Shown here piece by piece: positions 1 through 11,073 of a DNA stretch of 64,000 nucleotides. The position numbers were made by a program, and so were the translations under genes. The stretch's first letter is position 1. Each line of letters starts with the position of its first letter. The DNA is taken from positions 33,684,007 through 33,748,006 of the forward strand of contig OY821518.1 in assembly GCA_963682025.1 (NCBI GenBank). Direction: 5' to 3'. Source of the DNA: Cordilura impudica. Taxonomy: Eukaryota > Arthropoda > Insecta > Diptera > Scathophagidae. The notes below the pieces were generated by a model, which was not told the origin of the DNA, ran no database searches, and saw only the letters and a program-made list of their open reading frames with translations.

Positions 1-172
1 TTAGTAGCAACTTTAAATGCAATTTACTCAAAATAAAGGAAAAAATTTACAAATCTGTAAATCTGCAAAACGGTTAAAAAGAAATACCTTTCAAATAATG
101 TACGTTTGGTCAAAATCGGAAGAAAAAGGTAGAACAAAACATCGGTCATAAGAAATCGCCTAGCATATTAAT
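1..172 (-). mobile_element. Helitron family 1, copy 1 (partial, cut by window edge)
   Basis: This is the 5' half, on the minus strand, of the short repeat called Helitron family 1 here. It contains the family's block of adjoining sentences about AACTTTAAATGCAATTTACT, the CAAATAATGTACGTTTGGTC block and the TCGGTCATAAGAAATCGCC block, then the decayed 5' terminus. The 3' end (CTAGCAG side on the plus strand) lies outside the window. Confidence 0.75.
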
Positions 173-593
173 ATTATATTATATTATATATATATTTTTT
201 TTTTTTTTTTTTTTATATTAAAATTGGTTTATTTTTGTGTTCGTTGGACTAAAAGTAAGGTGGTATGCTTCGGTATGCTCCAATTTTTTTTTCTTATGTG
301 GTAGGTTTAATATCGTCTTTAATGTTATATCTCTAACTTTTGGCCGCTTTTCCCCCATTTAATTTTATAATCGTCATTTTCAGCATTTGGATTTCAACAT
401 GCAGAAATACTGCGAGTTTGGGAAGAAGGTTGCCGTAAAACTGCTTTTGTTTCGAATAGGGTTATTGAAAAAATTGGCAATAATGATTTAACATTGGAAA
501 AAGAAAATAAATAGAAATAAAAATTAAAAGGAAAGCTTTCGAAATGTCACAGAATGCTAAATAGATTCAAAATTTTATTGTTATGAAAAGTTT
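173..593. other. AT-rich intergenic sequence
   Basis: TA-rich stretch and a long T run (about 190-212), then mixed sequence without a recognisable frame. Nothing further is supported. Confidence 0.5.
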
Positions 594-1245
594 TATATGA
601 AAAGTTTTTTATGAAAACTTCGTTGTGGGTTGTATGGGCGGTGGGTGGTAGGCGTGGCCGATTTCGATAAATTTTTCAGGATGTCTTTCTATTTCCAAAT
701 GTAAGGTTTGTGCAAAATGTCAAGACATTCCGACGAAAGGAAAAAGTTTTATATGCAAATTTCATTTTGGGCTGTATGGGCGGTGGGTGGTGGGCGTGGC
801 CAATTGCTATAAATTTTTCTGGTCGTCTTTCTATTTCTTAATGTAAGCTCTGTGCAAAATGTCAAGACATTCTGACGAAAGGAACAAGTTTTATATGAAA
901 ATTCCATTTTGGGTTGTATGGGCGGTGGGTGGTGGGCATGGCCGATTTCAATGAAACTTCTTATTTTTCTTAATTTTGTTAATGCAAGCCATCATACAAA
1001 ATCCGAGCAAAATATCTTGTGTCTACGAATTAATGCCAAAAAAATCTAAAAAAGTTTTATATGAAAATTTAATTTTGGGTTGTATGGACGGTGGGTGGTG
1101 GGCCTGGCCGATTGCTATAAATTTTTCAGGACGTCTTTCTATCATGCCGACGAAAAGAAAAAGTTTTATATGAAAATTCAATTTAGGGTTGTATGGGCGG
1201 TGTGTGGTGGGCGTGGCCGATTTCAATGAAATTTCTTATTTTTCT
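594..1245. repeat. Tandem CACGCCCA-type repeat, five units
   Basis: Five units each carry a GTATGGGCGGTGGGTGG motif (about 636, 773, 916, 1079 and 1190), preceded by AAAGTTTTATATGAAAA and followed by GGCCGATTTCAATGAA or GGCCGATTGCTATAAA. Spacing varies from about 111 to 163 bp because two unit types are mixed. The G-rich strand is the complement of the CCACGCCCA motif common in fly transposon bodies. The short frames here are products of the repeat, not genes. Confidence 0.75.
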
Positions 1246-1317
1246 TAATTTTGTTAATGCAAGCTATCATACAAAGTTTGAGCAAAATATCTTGTGTCTA
1301 CGAATTAATGCCACAAA

Positions 1318-1532
1318 AATCGATCTGGACCAAAGTGAACGATCCAAAGCATACGTCTAAAATTGTGAAAGAGTGGCTACTCTACTGGACCCCGAAGATA
1401 CTTGAACATCTGCCGCAGTTCTTGGACCTTTACAGAAAAATCAGGCAAAGAGCTATTTCAAAAAAGGCAGACTTAAAGACGGCTCTAAGAAAGAATGAAC
1501 CAAAGAATGAACCTCGAAGAACAAAATATTAA
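1318..1532 (+). pseudogene. Tc1-like transposase relic (C-terminal part)
   Basis: The frame reads WTKVNDPKHTSKIVKEWLLY and ends with a lysine/arginine-rich tail and stop. In Tc1 transposases the corresponding segment is the QDNDPKHT block around the second catalytic Asp, followed by the P.QSPDLNPIE block with the catalytic Glu. Here the Asp of NDPKHT is kept but the SPDLNPIE block is scrambled (PQFLDLYRKIRQRA), so the third catalytic residue is lost. It abuts the upstream tandem repeat directly and has no N-terminal half nearby. A dead Tc1 fragment of the same general family as the relics at 43.2 and 47.8 kb. Confidence 0.7.
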
Positions 1533-1627
1533 AAAAATTAAGAACTTTATTTTTTGTATTGAAGTTCTGTTGCCTTTTCTTTGCTGATTACTTTTTTACG
1601 CATATAATTTGCTCGTTTTCTAATTAA

Positions 1628-2630
1628 AGCCCTAAACACATAACGGCGATTTTTTGTATATGTGGTAGCGAGATCGATAGTAAAGCTTTTTTGTGTGGCG
1701 TTGCCAACTTAGGTTGTAAAAACACTCGCAAGGAAATAGAATTGATTCTATCTTCTGTACAAGAAAAATCAGATTACAGGAGAATCAGCTGTGTATTTAT
1801 TGTGTTGTGCATTTATTGTATTGTGACTTGCGAAATGGTAAGTTGGTTTGCTTGTAGATTTGTAAAATTGTATTCAAAATTTTTATTTCGATTTTATTCA
1901 TTTTGTTATATTTATTGTTTGTTATATGAACAGCTTTGTATACAATTGACAATTGAATTATGTTTGACAGTAGGACAATCAGCTGCTCGAAAGCATTTTG
2001 ATGATTTTGTAAAAGCACCAAAGCACAAATTCTCGCATGCAAAAAGCTTACCCCAGTATTCATAATGAAAAGTTAGCTGCTGCTTACATGTCGCGCTCAA
2101 CAAGGTTCTTACTAGTCAACCGATTAGCCTTAGTTGTTAGTTAGCACATAGTTTATTCATAATCAATTTTTTGTTGTCATCTAATAGCTTTAAAAACAGC
2201 TCTGAGATTTGTAATGCCACCAAAGTTTTTGCATTAATGCCACCTGATATAGTGAAAATCAACTCTACATATAAATTTGTGTGATTTCACTCCTTCATTT
2301 TTTAAAATTAATATTTACAAGTGTTAAGTTTACGACAAAATTATTTTAATTTGAAAATTATGTAAAAAAAATATTTAAAAGATCCGCAAAGAAAAAAATA
2401 TTTATTTGCACTTAAAAATAATTTATATATTTTGTTTTGCTTAGTTTGACACACATCAGCTGTTTTAACATACTTATCAGTGTTTGAAAGGTTGTTGATC
2501 TGAGTTTAGCAAACGCAGCAGCAAGTGCATTATAAATAATACTCATGCTAGATACTGCATAACTTTTCATTGTGAATACGGCCGTTAGTTTTTACTCGCA
2601 CTCGCAACTCGCCGTTATGTGTTTAGAGCT
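1628..2630. mobile_element. 1003-bp MITE, PIF/Harbinger-like, with TAA target duplication
   Basis: Ends are inverted repeats of at least 22 bp with one mismatch, starting AGCYCTAAACACATAACG. Both ends are flanked by TAA (1625-1627 and 2631-2633). Three-base TAA/TWA duplications are typical of PIF/Harbinger elements, so this is read as a non-autonomous member. It has no transposase; the 124-residue frame inside it is not recognisable and is treated as chance. Confidence 0.75.
2056..2579. mobile_element. Nested TIR element, GTATTCA-ended
   Basis: The 20-bp ends GTATTCATAATGAAAAGTTA and its near-perfect inverse (one mismatch, 2560-2579) enclose 524 bp inside the TAA-flanked MITE. No coding potential is seen. 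The same terminal GTATTCA appears on the small element at 8093-8199. Confidence 0.65.
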
Positions 2631-2633
2631 TAA

Positions 2634-3195
2634 AGTGACTTTTTTGGTTGTTTTGCATTACTTTTATTTAAATTCTTGATGAGTAAACATCTGTACGCTC
2701 AGGGGAGTAAAAATCAATTTCACAATAGTAAAAATAGAGTAAAACAAAAACGGTGTGAGGTATGAGTGCATTGGTGTAAAAATTATTGCAGATAATTCAA
2801 CAACCCCCAAGTATAAAAACGTTAAAAATTTCACAATATGAACTAATTCAACAACTACGAAGTTTAACGCAAATATAACAATATACAAATATAACAGCTA
2901 ACTAGACGAAGCTAAATGTATAACAACTCTACATTAAAAAAGTATACTGAAAGCACAAGTACTTCCAACTTAAAAAAATGTCTTTAATTACTAGATGTTT
3001 ACACATCTCCCCTGTGATCGAACTCACATAGTTTTTTTAATGAGTTCAGCTGTCATTAAATTATTCCTGAATATATTGTATTGAATTTTGATTTGTGTTA
3101 AACACTTCATTTTAATAAAACTTGTAATATGAGTTCGTAATTTGTTTACTTTATTTTAGATTTCGGTCAAGTTTGGTTTGTGTGTTAATTGTTAA
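2634..3195. other. AT-rich spacer with a piece related to the 50-kb satellite element
   Basis: No gene is seen. About 2975-3050, read on the minus strand, resembles the inner left flank of the heptamer-bearing element at 49.9 kb: both share AACATCTAGTAATTAAAGA followed or preceded by a CTCACATG-like block. This suggests a second, degraded member of that family. Confidence 0.4.
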
Positions 3196-3572
3196 CTAGC
3201 AGATTCCAGCCCTCGAAATTCGAGCGCAAATTCTAGAAAATTTTATTTTTTCATTAAATAAAGACCCTAAAAGTATGCTAATCAATTATAGCCAATTCAC
3301 AAATCAACACAAACATCAAACTCATTTTTATTACAAACACATTAACAAATTTAATAAACACACACATAGCATTGTATAATTTTATGTATGTGGTAGAAGC
3401 AACTTCAAATGCAATTTACTCAAAATAAAGGAAAAAATTTGAAAATCCGTAAATCTGCAAAACGGCTAATAAGAAATACCTTTCAAATAATATACGTTTG
3501 GTCAAAGTCGGGATAAAACGGTAGAACAAATCATCGGTCACAAAAAATCGCCTAGCTTATTAATATTACAGA
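3196..3572 (-). mobile_element. Helitron family 1, full copy
   Basis: On the minus strand the element begins TCTGTAATATTAATAAGC and ends GGCTGGAATCTGCTAG just after a CTCGAATTTCGAG-type palindrome. It is flanked by A on the 5' side and T on the 3' side. A 5' TC, a 3' CTRR preceded by a short hairpin, and insertion between A and T are the hallmarks of Helitrons. At about 377 bp it is non-autonomous. Confidence 0.85.
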
Positions 3573-3576
3573 TCTA

Positions 3577-3897
3577 ATATAAACCTTGCAGGACAATTCT
3601 TAGTCATAGCCCCCATATAAAACTGCTTCCCGGTATGCACTCATAAATCTACCAAAAGACAAAAATATTGCACAGATTTTTCTCAAATTTTGCTTATATA
3701 TGGTCAGAACCTGTCCATTTTTCACCCTAGTTTCCATATAAATATAGCATCCGTATGAACTTTTTCATATCTGCCCTCAATTTTGGTTTATGCTTGTTTT
3801 CTATATGCAATTAGTTGGACCCAAAACTCCTGCTCTAAACTCGTGGTATAGGATATCTTATAGTCGGTCCAAACCGACTATAATTATCTTGTTTACA
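3577..3897 (+). repeat. GTCC repeat family, 3' part only
   Basis: This is the 3' third of the family seen complete at 8716-9470, including CATATGAACTTTTTCATATC-like sequence and the terminal palindrome AGTCGGTCCAAACCGACT, followed by CTTGTTT. The GTCC microsatellite end is missing. Confidence 0.7.
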
Positions 3898-5111
3898 TTT
3901 GAGATCTTCAAAGATATTTGAAAGCAGCCAAACATTTTCCATTCGTAGGTTCCACATTATGGTTAGGTGTGTACGTAGTAGCATCACTTGGTAATATGAT
4001 CCAATATTGTTTGTTGATGCTGCTTTAATGACGGAGTCGATGACGATGATATATTTATGTGGTTGAATACTAACAAGCCAAGTGTTAAAATAAATAAAAT
4101 AAGAAAATAATCTTTGAACACAAATACAAAATCAAATTTAAAATTTAAAATGTAATACGGAGAGCGCGTTCGTTCAAGTATACTTTTACTATTCGCAACG
4201 AATTTGAAATATGATCTCATTTGTTTTACGTTTTAATGTTTTTTTAATTTTTTAACTAAACAACTTTACTTGAAATATCTCTCTTTTTATATATAAAATT
4301 CGGCCATGGTTGAAACTCGAATAATTGACAATACCAATAACAATAACATAGTAACAAATACCAATAACATGAATAATACTCGTAACTTAAACAAAGCAAA
4401 ATATTATTACGGCGCACATTGGGTTCAAATGTTCGCAAAGTGGCGATTACTGGTAATTTAGAAATCAAGTTTTTATAGTTTAATTTGGTATCGGGTAAAA
4501 GTAGATAAAAGGCTTTATCGCACTGTGGCTGAAATTTTTATTTCATTGGCCAAAATTCCAATTTTTTGTATCACCGATTTTTAAAATTTTAACCCCATTT
4601 TGTAGCTAATATATCCAAATCAATGTAGCCAAAAAATTAGGTTAAATTGTTGCTAATTGTGGGCGTGGCATGCTGTCAAACTCAACTGTTTTTTTTTTAA
4701 TTTCAGAAAAAGGTGATTTTTTTTTTTTTTTTTTTTTTATCAAAAATAAATTTTTCTTACTCACAAGTTATCGTCGATAATGACCTGCGGTCTTCTTTAC
4801 AAGGGTGGTAAGATTGCACTTTTTAGTTGTTGGAAGTGGCCACAACTCTGCCTTTTAATATTAGGGGTGTTCTGAAATATTTATTAAACTACTATATTTG
4901 TGTCAAATTTGAACTTTAGTGGAATAGAATTTATAGGCAACAAAAGGGAACAAGAAACGTATACTAGACGGAGAAAAGTGAAAGTGTCCTCTTCAACCCT
5001 ATGTGTACTTTTGTACCCGTGACGATTCGCGGGGAGAACACTTTTTTCATTTTAATGAAATTACTCAAAAAAATCACAAATTACGGTAATCTATAAGTAT
5101 ACAATACAAGT
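3898..5111. other. Unassigned AT-rich sequence
   Basis: Two minus-strand frames of 78 and 70 residues occur here but match no family I recognise and look like low-complexity Asn/Tyr/Phe-rich chance frames. A T run lies at about 4716-4739. No promoter-gene unit is supported. Confidence 0.4.
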
Positions 5112-5793
5112 AAACCGATCGACTCAGAATCACTTTCTGAGTCAATTTAGCGATGTCCGCCCGTCCGTCTGTGTGTCCATGTATACCTTGTAATCAAACT
5201 ACACGTCGCAAATATGAAATATTTTGATGAAATTTGGTATGTAAGCCTTTATCGGCGATAGGATGAACGCTATTGAAATTGCTGAGAATCGGTCCATGTT
5301 CAGACGTAATCCCCATACAAATGAACCCTATGAAATCGACACAAATTGCCATAGATCTTAGTCAAATTGGGTTTGTATGTGTTTATTACATCCATTAATC
5401 AGTAGTCCAAAAATAATCCCTATGGGACAATTCTTAATCATAGGCCCCATATAGAGCTGCTTCCCGATCTTCAATTAAATCTATCAAAAAACAAAAAAAT
5501 ATTGCACAGATTTTTCTCAAGTTTGGTTTGTTTATATTTTTTGAAAATATAAGTAACTTTACCAAATTTGGTCAGGATCGGCCCATTTTTCGAACTAGTC
5601 CTCATATGAATATAGCATCCGACATGAACTTTTTCATATCTGCAGTCAAAAAGATTAATAAAAGTGCGACTCAAATTTGGTTTATGCTAATTTTCTATAT
5701 CTAGTTAGTTGGGCCTAAGAGATATGGTCTCTAATCGCATGGTATAGGGTATCGTATAGTCGGTCTTGACCGACCATGATTTTCTTACTTGTT
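5112..5793 (+). repeat. GTCC repeat family, copy lacking the first ~30 bp
   Basis: Starts at ACCGATCGACTCAGAATCAC, carries the short GTCCGCCCGTCCGTC microsatellite near 5155, and ends with a diverged terminal palindrome (GTCGGTCTTGACCGACC) and CTTACTTGTTT. Confidence 0.75.
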
Positions 5794-5960
5794 TTTAAAA
5801 GTTTTTTTTTACCCACATATTTATGAAATATTTTAATAAATAAGAAAGTTTCAAGATTTCTTATTTTCATATCAAAATCACAATCATTGCGCTAATGTTC
5901 AGCAGATTTAACATTAAATGATAAATTTTTCTGTAATAATAGCAAGACTTTTAGATAATA

Positions 5961-6052
5961 CTAGGAGACTCCAGCGCTCGAAATTCGAGTGCAATTTCTA
6001 GGCAGCTTTATTTTTCAACTTTGCCAATTCACAAACCAACACTTTTAGGTTT
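5961..6052 (-). mobile_element. Helitron family 1, 3'-end fragment
   Basis: About 92 bp from the CTAG terminus inward (CTAGGAGACTCCAGCGCTCG on the plus strand), followed directly by a full copy. It looks like a terminal duplication or an abortive second insertion. Confidence 0.65.
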
Positions 6053-6053
6053 A

Positions 6054-6420
6054 CTAGCAGATTCCAGCGCTCTAAATTCGAGTGTAATTTCTAGGCTGCT
6101 TTATTTTTCAACTTAGCCAATTCACAAACCAACACTTTTATGTTTTAATATTATTGTGAATGAAGATAACAAACTCATTAACAAACACATTAATAAATTT
6201 AATAAAACGCACGTAGCATATGTATAATTTTATGTATGTTTTAGTAGCAAATTTAAATGTAATTTACTCAAAGTATAGGAAAAAATTTTTAATTCTGCAA
6301 ATCTACAATATGGCTTAAAATAAATACCTTTCAAATAAGATACGTTTGATTAAAATCGGTATGAAATGGTAGAACAAAAAATCGGTCACAAGAAAATGCC
6401 TAGCCTATTAATATTATAGA
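6054..6420 (-). mobile_element. Helitron family 1, full copy
   Basis: Plus-strand CTAGCAGATTCCAGCGCTCT to TATTATAGA, flanked by A and T. It belongs to the AATTCGAGTG subtype, which has AACCAACACTTTTA in place of the CAACACAAA of the subtype at 3196. Confidence 0.85.
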
Positions 6421-6439
6421 TATATTACGAACGTTTTTT

Positions 6440-6539
6440 TAAGTAGCAAAATTTCCAGTTGATTTTACTTTTTTTTTAGTGTAAAAATTTTTTGAGTGTA
6501 AACATTAAAAAAATACCATTATTACAAAAATGCGTGTAA
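6440..6539. repeat. Fragment of the GTGTAAACATTAAAAAA repeat
   Basis: The same TTTGAGTGTAAACATTAAAA sequence recurs at about 7820-7860 and 7920-7945. The following Helitron copy is inserted into it. Confidence 0.5.
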
Positions 6540-6903
6540 TCTATAATATTAATAGGCGATTTCTTGTGACTGATAATTTATTCTACCGTTTTATCCCGAT
6601 TTTGGCCGAACGTATATTATTTGAAAGGTATTTCTTTTTAGCCGTTTTGTAGATTTACAGATTTTCAATTTTTTCCTTTATTTTGAATAAATTGCATTTA
6701 AAGTTGCTATTAACACATACATAAATTTATACAATGCGTGTGCTTATTGAATTTGTTAATGTGTTTGTAATAAAAATGAGTTTGTTTTTTGTGTTGATTT
6801 GTGAATTGGCTATAATTGATTAGCATACTTGTAGGGTCTTAATTTAATGAAAAAAAAAAGTCCTAGAATTTGCGCTCGATTTTCGAGGGCTGGAATCTGC
6901 TAG
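6540..6903 (+). mobile_element. Helitron family 1, full copy, opposite orientation
   Basis: Begins TCTATAATATTAATAGGCG after AA and ends GGAATCTGCTAG before T. The 3' hairpin region is GCTCGATTTTCGAGGGC. It faces the neighbouring copies at 6054 and 7052, making a local inverted arrangement. Confidence 0.85.
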
Positions 6904-7051
6904 TTTTAATAAATAAGAAAGATTCAAAAAATAAAAATCCTTATTTTCATATCAAAATCACAATCATTGCGCTAATCTTAAGCAGATTTAACAAACTTGA
7001 CAGCAAAAATTATAAATTTTTCTGTAGTAATGGCAAGACTATTAGATAATA

Positions 7052-7416
7052 CTAGCAGATTCCAGCGCTCTAAATTCCAGTGTAATTTCTAGGCTGCTTT
7101 ATTTTTCAACTTAGCCAATTCACAAACCGACAATGTTGTGGTTTATTATTATTGTGAATGAAGATAACCAACACATTAACAAACACATTAACAAATTTAA
7201 TAAAACACACATAGCATATGTATAATATTATGTAAGTGATAGTAGCAACTTTAAATGCAATTTACTCAAAATAAAGGAAAAAAATTTAAAAATCTGTAAA
7301 TCTGCAAAATGGCTAAAAAGAAATACCTTTCAAATAATAGACGTTTGGTCAAAATCCGGAAGAAATGGTAGAACAAAAAATCGGTCACAAGAAATCGCCC
7401 AGCTTATTAATATTAT
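7052..7416 (-). mobile_element. Helitron family 1, copy with blurred 5' end
   Basis: Starts CTAGCAGATTCCAGCGCTCT and runs to TATTAATATTAT, where it joins the interior of another copy without the usual AGA|T junction. Confidence 0.8.
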
Positions 7417-7683
7417 GGTTTATTATTATTGTGAATGAAGATAACAAACACATTAACAAATTTAATAAAACGCACGTAGCATATGTATAATTTTATGTAC
7501 GTTTTAGTAGATAATTTAAATGTAATTTTCTCAAAATAAAGGAAAAAAATTTTAAATCTCTAAATCTGCAAAACGGCTAAAAAGAAATACATTTCAAATA
7601 AGAAACGTTTCGTCAAAATCGGGATGAAATGGTAGAACAAAACATCGGTCACAAGAAAACGCCTAGCGTATTCATATTATAGA
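7417..7683 (-). mobile_element. Helitron family 1, 5' two-thirds
   Basis: Begins inside the element (TTTATTATTATTGTGAATGA) and ends correctly with TATTATAGA followed by T. It lies head-to-tail with the preceding copy, so the pair resembles a tandem that has lost one 3' end. Confidence 0.75.
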
Positions 7684-8092
7684 TTACTAATGTTTTTTTA
7701 AGTGTAAATATTCTTTGACTGTAAACAAATTTGCAAATTTGACAACAAAAAATTTTTAATTCTTCAGTAGTAATAGCAAAATTTCCAGTTGCTTTTATAA
7801 TTATTTTTTGGGTGTAAAAGTTTTTTTTTGAGTGTAAACATTAAAAAAATCCCTTTATTACAAAAAAAAAAAAATAAAAAATTGATTTTATAATTATTTT
7901 TTGGATGTAAAATTTTTTTTTGAGTGTAAACATTAAAAAATCCCTTTGTTACAAATAAATAAAAAACCCATATTTCACGCTAACAGTTAAAAAAAATGAA
8001 AACTTTAGCTTTGACCTAGAATTTCTTAAAAAATACTCAATCAATTTTAATGAAATTGAAACAGGCTCAAGTTCAACTAAATATCTACAGCC
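7684..8092. repeat. AT-rich tract with a local tandem duplication
   Basis: TTATAATTATTTTTTGGGTG through GTGTAAACATTAAAAAATCC occurs twice, at about 7795-7865 and 7885-7950, separated by an A run. No gene is seen. Confidence 0.6.
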
Positions 8093-8199
8093 GTATTCAG
8101 AAAAATTAAAGTGTACTTCAAGTAGACTTTATTGTATGTTTTTCATATAAAATTTGTTGATAAAGTCTGCTTGAAGTACCCCTTAGTTTTTATGAATAC
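8093..8199. mobile_element. Small palindromic MITE, 107 bp
   Basis: GTATTCAGAAAAATTAAAGT on the left and the inverse ending TTTTTATGAATAC on the right. Inner parts pair as well (GTACTTCAAGTAGACTTTAT against ATAAAGTCTGCTTGAAGTAC). The whole unit can fold into one hairpin. Confidence 0.65.
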
Positions 8200-8715
8200 T
8201 AATATCTAGAAAAGAAATAGTAAAATATTTTGATCGGTTCAAAAGTTACAGAATTTTGGCCAATCAACTGACTTGTGTAATTTTTTTTTGCAGTTAGTTG
8301 TCAAAGTTAGTAAAACTTTAGTTGTTTTTGCGAAAAAGTGGAAAAATTCTTTACGATTCAAGAGATTATGTGGCTGTTATATCTTTCAAAAGTAAAACTT
8401 TTATGATTGAACTTTCATGCTCAGATATTTAAGTATATAGTAAATATTTCGTCTTATGAACATTATAATTATAATTTAATAATTCTTTGAAAAAAGGTAA
8501 GAAAATTTTGACATTTTCAATATTTAGTGGACCACACTTATCAAGTTGGTTATAGTTGAATTCAGTTTTGTAGATTTTAAAAAAGTATGGGATTTCAGTT
8601 TGTTTTTATAAAAAAAAAAGCCGTGGCAATGGGTACCCCTTTTTCGTTCTTTTCGATTTTGTGTAAAAGAGTGGTTGTCATTTATGTAACAAAATTGTTG
8701 CTGCGCTTTTATTTT
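8200..8715. other. Unassigned AT-rich sequence
   Basis: No frame, terminal repeat or RNA gene is recognisable. Confidence 0.4.
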
Positions 8716-9470
8716 TATACCCTATACCACTATGTGGTTTGGGTATAATGACTTTGTGCTGCTGTTTGTAACAACCAAAAATATTTGACCTAGACCCATC
8801 TTTAATTATACCGATCGAATCAGAATCACTTTCTGAGTTGATTTAACAATGTCCGTCCGTCCGTCCGTCCGTCAAACTGCAGGTCGCAAATATGAATGTA
8901 TTTTGATGAAATTTGGTACATAAGCTTTTGTCGGCCATGGGATGAACGCTATTGAAATTGGTGAGAATCGGTCCATCTTCAGACCTAGCCTCCATACAAA
9001 TTACCCATATGAAATCGACATAAATTGCCATAAGATCCAAATTGTCATATAGATCTTACTCAAATTGGGTTTGTATGCGTTCATTGCATCCATTAATGAG
9101 TAGTCCAAAAATGATCCCTTTGACCCCATACAGAGCTGCTTCCCGATATTCACTTAAATCTATTAAAAAACAAAAATATTGCACTGATTCTTCTCAAATT
9201 TTGTTTGTATATATTTTTGCAAAATACAAGAGACTTTACCAAACATGATCAGGATCGGTCCATTTTTGGACCAAGTCCCGTTATAGATATAGCATCCGAT
9301 ATGAACTTTTTCATATCTGAAGCCAAAAAAATTAATAAAAATCCCACTCAAATTTGGTTTTTGCTTATTTTCTATGTCCAGTTAGTTGGGCCTAAGAGAT
9401 AGGGTCTCTAAACGCATGGTATAGGGTATCGTATGGTCGGTCTAGACCGACTATAATTTTCTTACTTGTT
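8716..9470 (+). repeat. GTCC repeat family, complete copy
   Basis: The left end holds an inverted repeat (TATACCC ... GGGTATA) around ACCACTATGTGG. At 8850-8873 there is a (GTCC)n run. The right end carries a perfect palindrome, AGTCGGTCTAGACCGACT, followed by ATAATTTTCTTACTTGTT. A TA/GTCY microsatellite-bearing element with a 3' hairpin matches the published description of dipteran mini-me/DINE-1 elements, which are non-autonomous Helentron relatives. The family assignment is inference. Confidence 0.75.
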
Positions 9471-10069
9471 GTCTTTTTCTTTGTTTTGGTATTTTTTTTT
9501 ATTGTTTTTGTAAATGCATTTTGGTTTTTTTAAAAGATGACTGCGGAAGTGATTTTCATTAATTACTTAAGCTTACTTATACAAAATTTTTTCACGCACA
9601 AATTGATAATAATAACACAATTTAATAAATTTAGCAAAATTTGAGTCATTTAATTGCATTTCAATTACGATCACAAATAGTTTATGCACACTCACGAATT
9701 TATGCTCACGTACCAAAATTTTGTAACCAAAAGCTATGTGGCCAGCATATATTTTGTTAATATATTTTGTTATATTTTGATATATATTTAATACTAGTAT
9801 GCCCTGCTACGACTTACCGAGACTTATTGACATGTTTTATTTGATAATCAATTTTTGCTGCGTAGTTTGTATTATGCAATTCAGATATTTTGTTCCATTT
9901 ATTTTGGATTTGTTTTTAAAACAATATTTTTTTTGTTTTTCATTCATTGCAACAATTATCAAATTTTTCGGCGTTCTTAGACTGGAGCAAGCTACATATC
10001 ACTGCCCATGACAACACTTAACGACAACACTTAACGATTGGCCTTGAATTTAGAATATGATTTGACAAT
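9471..10069. other. Unassigned AT-rich sequence
   Basis: A 70-residue hydrophobic frame (9799-10011) is present but has no recognised domain or promoter. I do not call it a gene. Confidence 0.4.
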
Positions 10070-10136
10070 TTTTTTTTTTTTTTTAGTGATTTTTGATTTT
10101 AAGCGATTTTTGATATTTTTGTTTTGTGGAAATTTT

Positions 10137-10167
<31 letters not shown>

Positions 10168-10340
10168 AGCGATTTTTGATTTTTAGCGATTTTTGATTTA
10201 GCGATTTTTAATTTTGTAGATTTTTGGTTTTTAGCGATTTTTGATTTCGCCTATTTTGCAGATTTCTGTTATTCGTGATTTTCGCTTTTGGCGATTTTTG
10301 TTTCGCCATTTTTGATTTTGGCGATTTTTGAAATTGGAAG
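10070..10340. repeat. Degenerate GCGATTTTTGATTTT minisatellite
   Basis: Roughly 15-bp units built on AGCGATTTTTGATTTT, interrupted by a long T run (about 10141-10167). The units diverge toward the 3' side (GGCGATTTTTGTTTCGCC). Confidence 0.7.
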
Positions 10341-10404
10341 TTCCGCGCATTTTCCCACGACTACTCACATTGATAATTAATGTACTTTAAGCTTGTAGCT
10401 TTCA

Positions 10405-10835
10405 TAGCACTTCACATTTTTTTATATAGGAGGTGCCACGCCCACTAATCCCATGCCGGCAATTTTTTATCTGATGAGCTCGTACGAAGTGCCGAGGCTT
10501 TCCATTTTATAGTATTCCAGTTATATTATATTATATATTTGCTTTGTATGGACGATGGCACGCCCACTGCTCCGATCACACCCATTTTTTATCTGACTTT
10601 TCAAATTAATATTTGATGGGCTCGTTACAAAGTGTTAAGGCTTTCCCTTCTACAGTTATATGATTTTTTATATTCGCGTTGTATGGAGGGTGCTACGCCC
10701 ACTGCTTCGCTCACGCTCAGTTTTTGTTCGAATATAAGTTATGTGCTCACGCAAAGTTCCAAGGCTCTTACCATTACAGTACTGCAGATATATGACATTT
10801 TATATTTACTTTGTATGGAAGGTGCCACGCCCCAC
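10405..10835. repeat. Tandem CCACGCCCA repeat, four units
   Basis: Four units with TTGTATGGANGGTGCCACGCCC-like cores at about 10430, 10550, 10680 and 10815, separated by 110-135 bp that include GATGGGCTCG/GTTATGTGCTCACG and AAGGCTTTCC blocks. It is the reverse-complement style of the repeat at 0.6-1.2 kb. Confidence 0.7.
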
Positions 10836-11073
10836 TCACAATAATTGATGACCTCAGGAAAAATTGCAAAGTTGTCCTTGTCATAGTTCTCGAGGGGAAA
10901 TCGAATGAAACTTTCACATTCATTTAAAGGAATACATTTTTTTTTTTTTTGCAACAAGCCCCAATTTTTGCTTCTCGCCGCGAACTTAATTTGGTGAAAA
11001 ATATCGAAGTAAATGAATTGAAAGGCATAATTAGTATTCTTAAAATGGAATTCATTAAACATGGGAGGGCGGA

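Noticed and set aside
1691..2065. 124-residue plus-strand protein gene
   Set aside because: It lies wholly inside a non-coding MITE, crosses the boundary of a nested element, and has no recognisable domain.
10632..10844. 70-residue gene with internal repeat
   Set aside because: It is read from the tandem CCACGCCCA array; the repeat in the protein is the DNA repeat.
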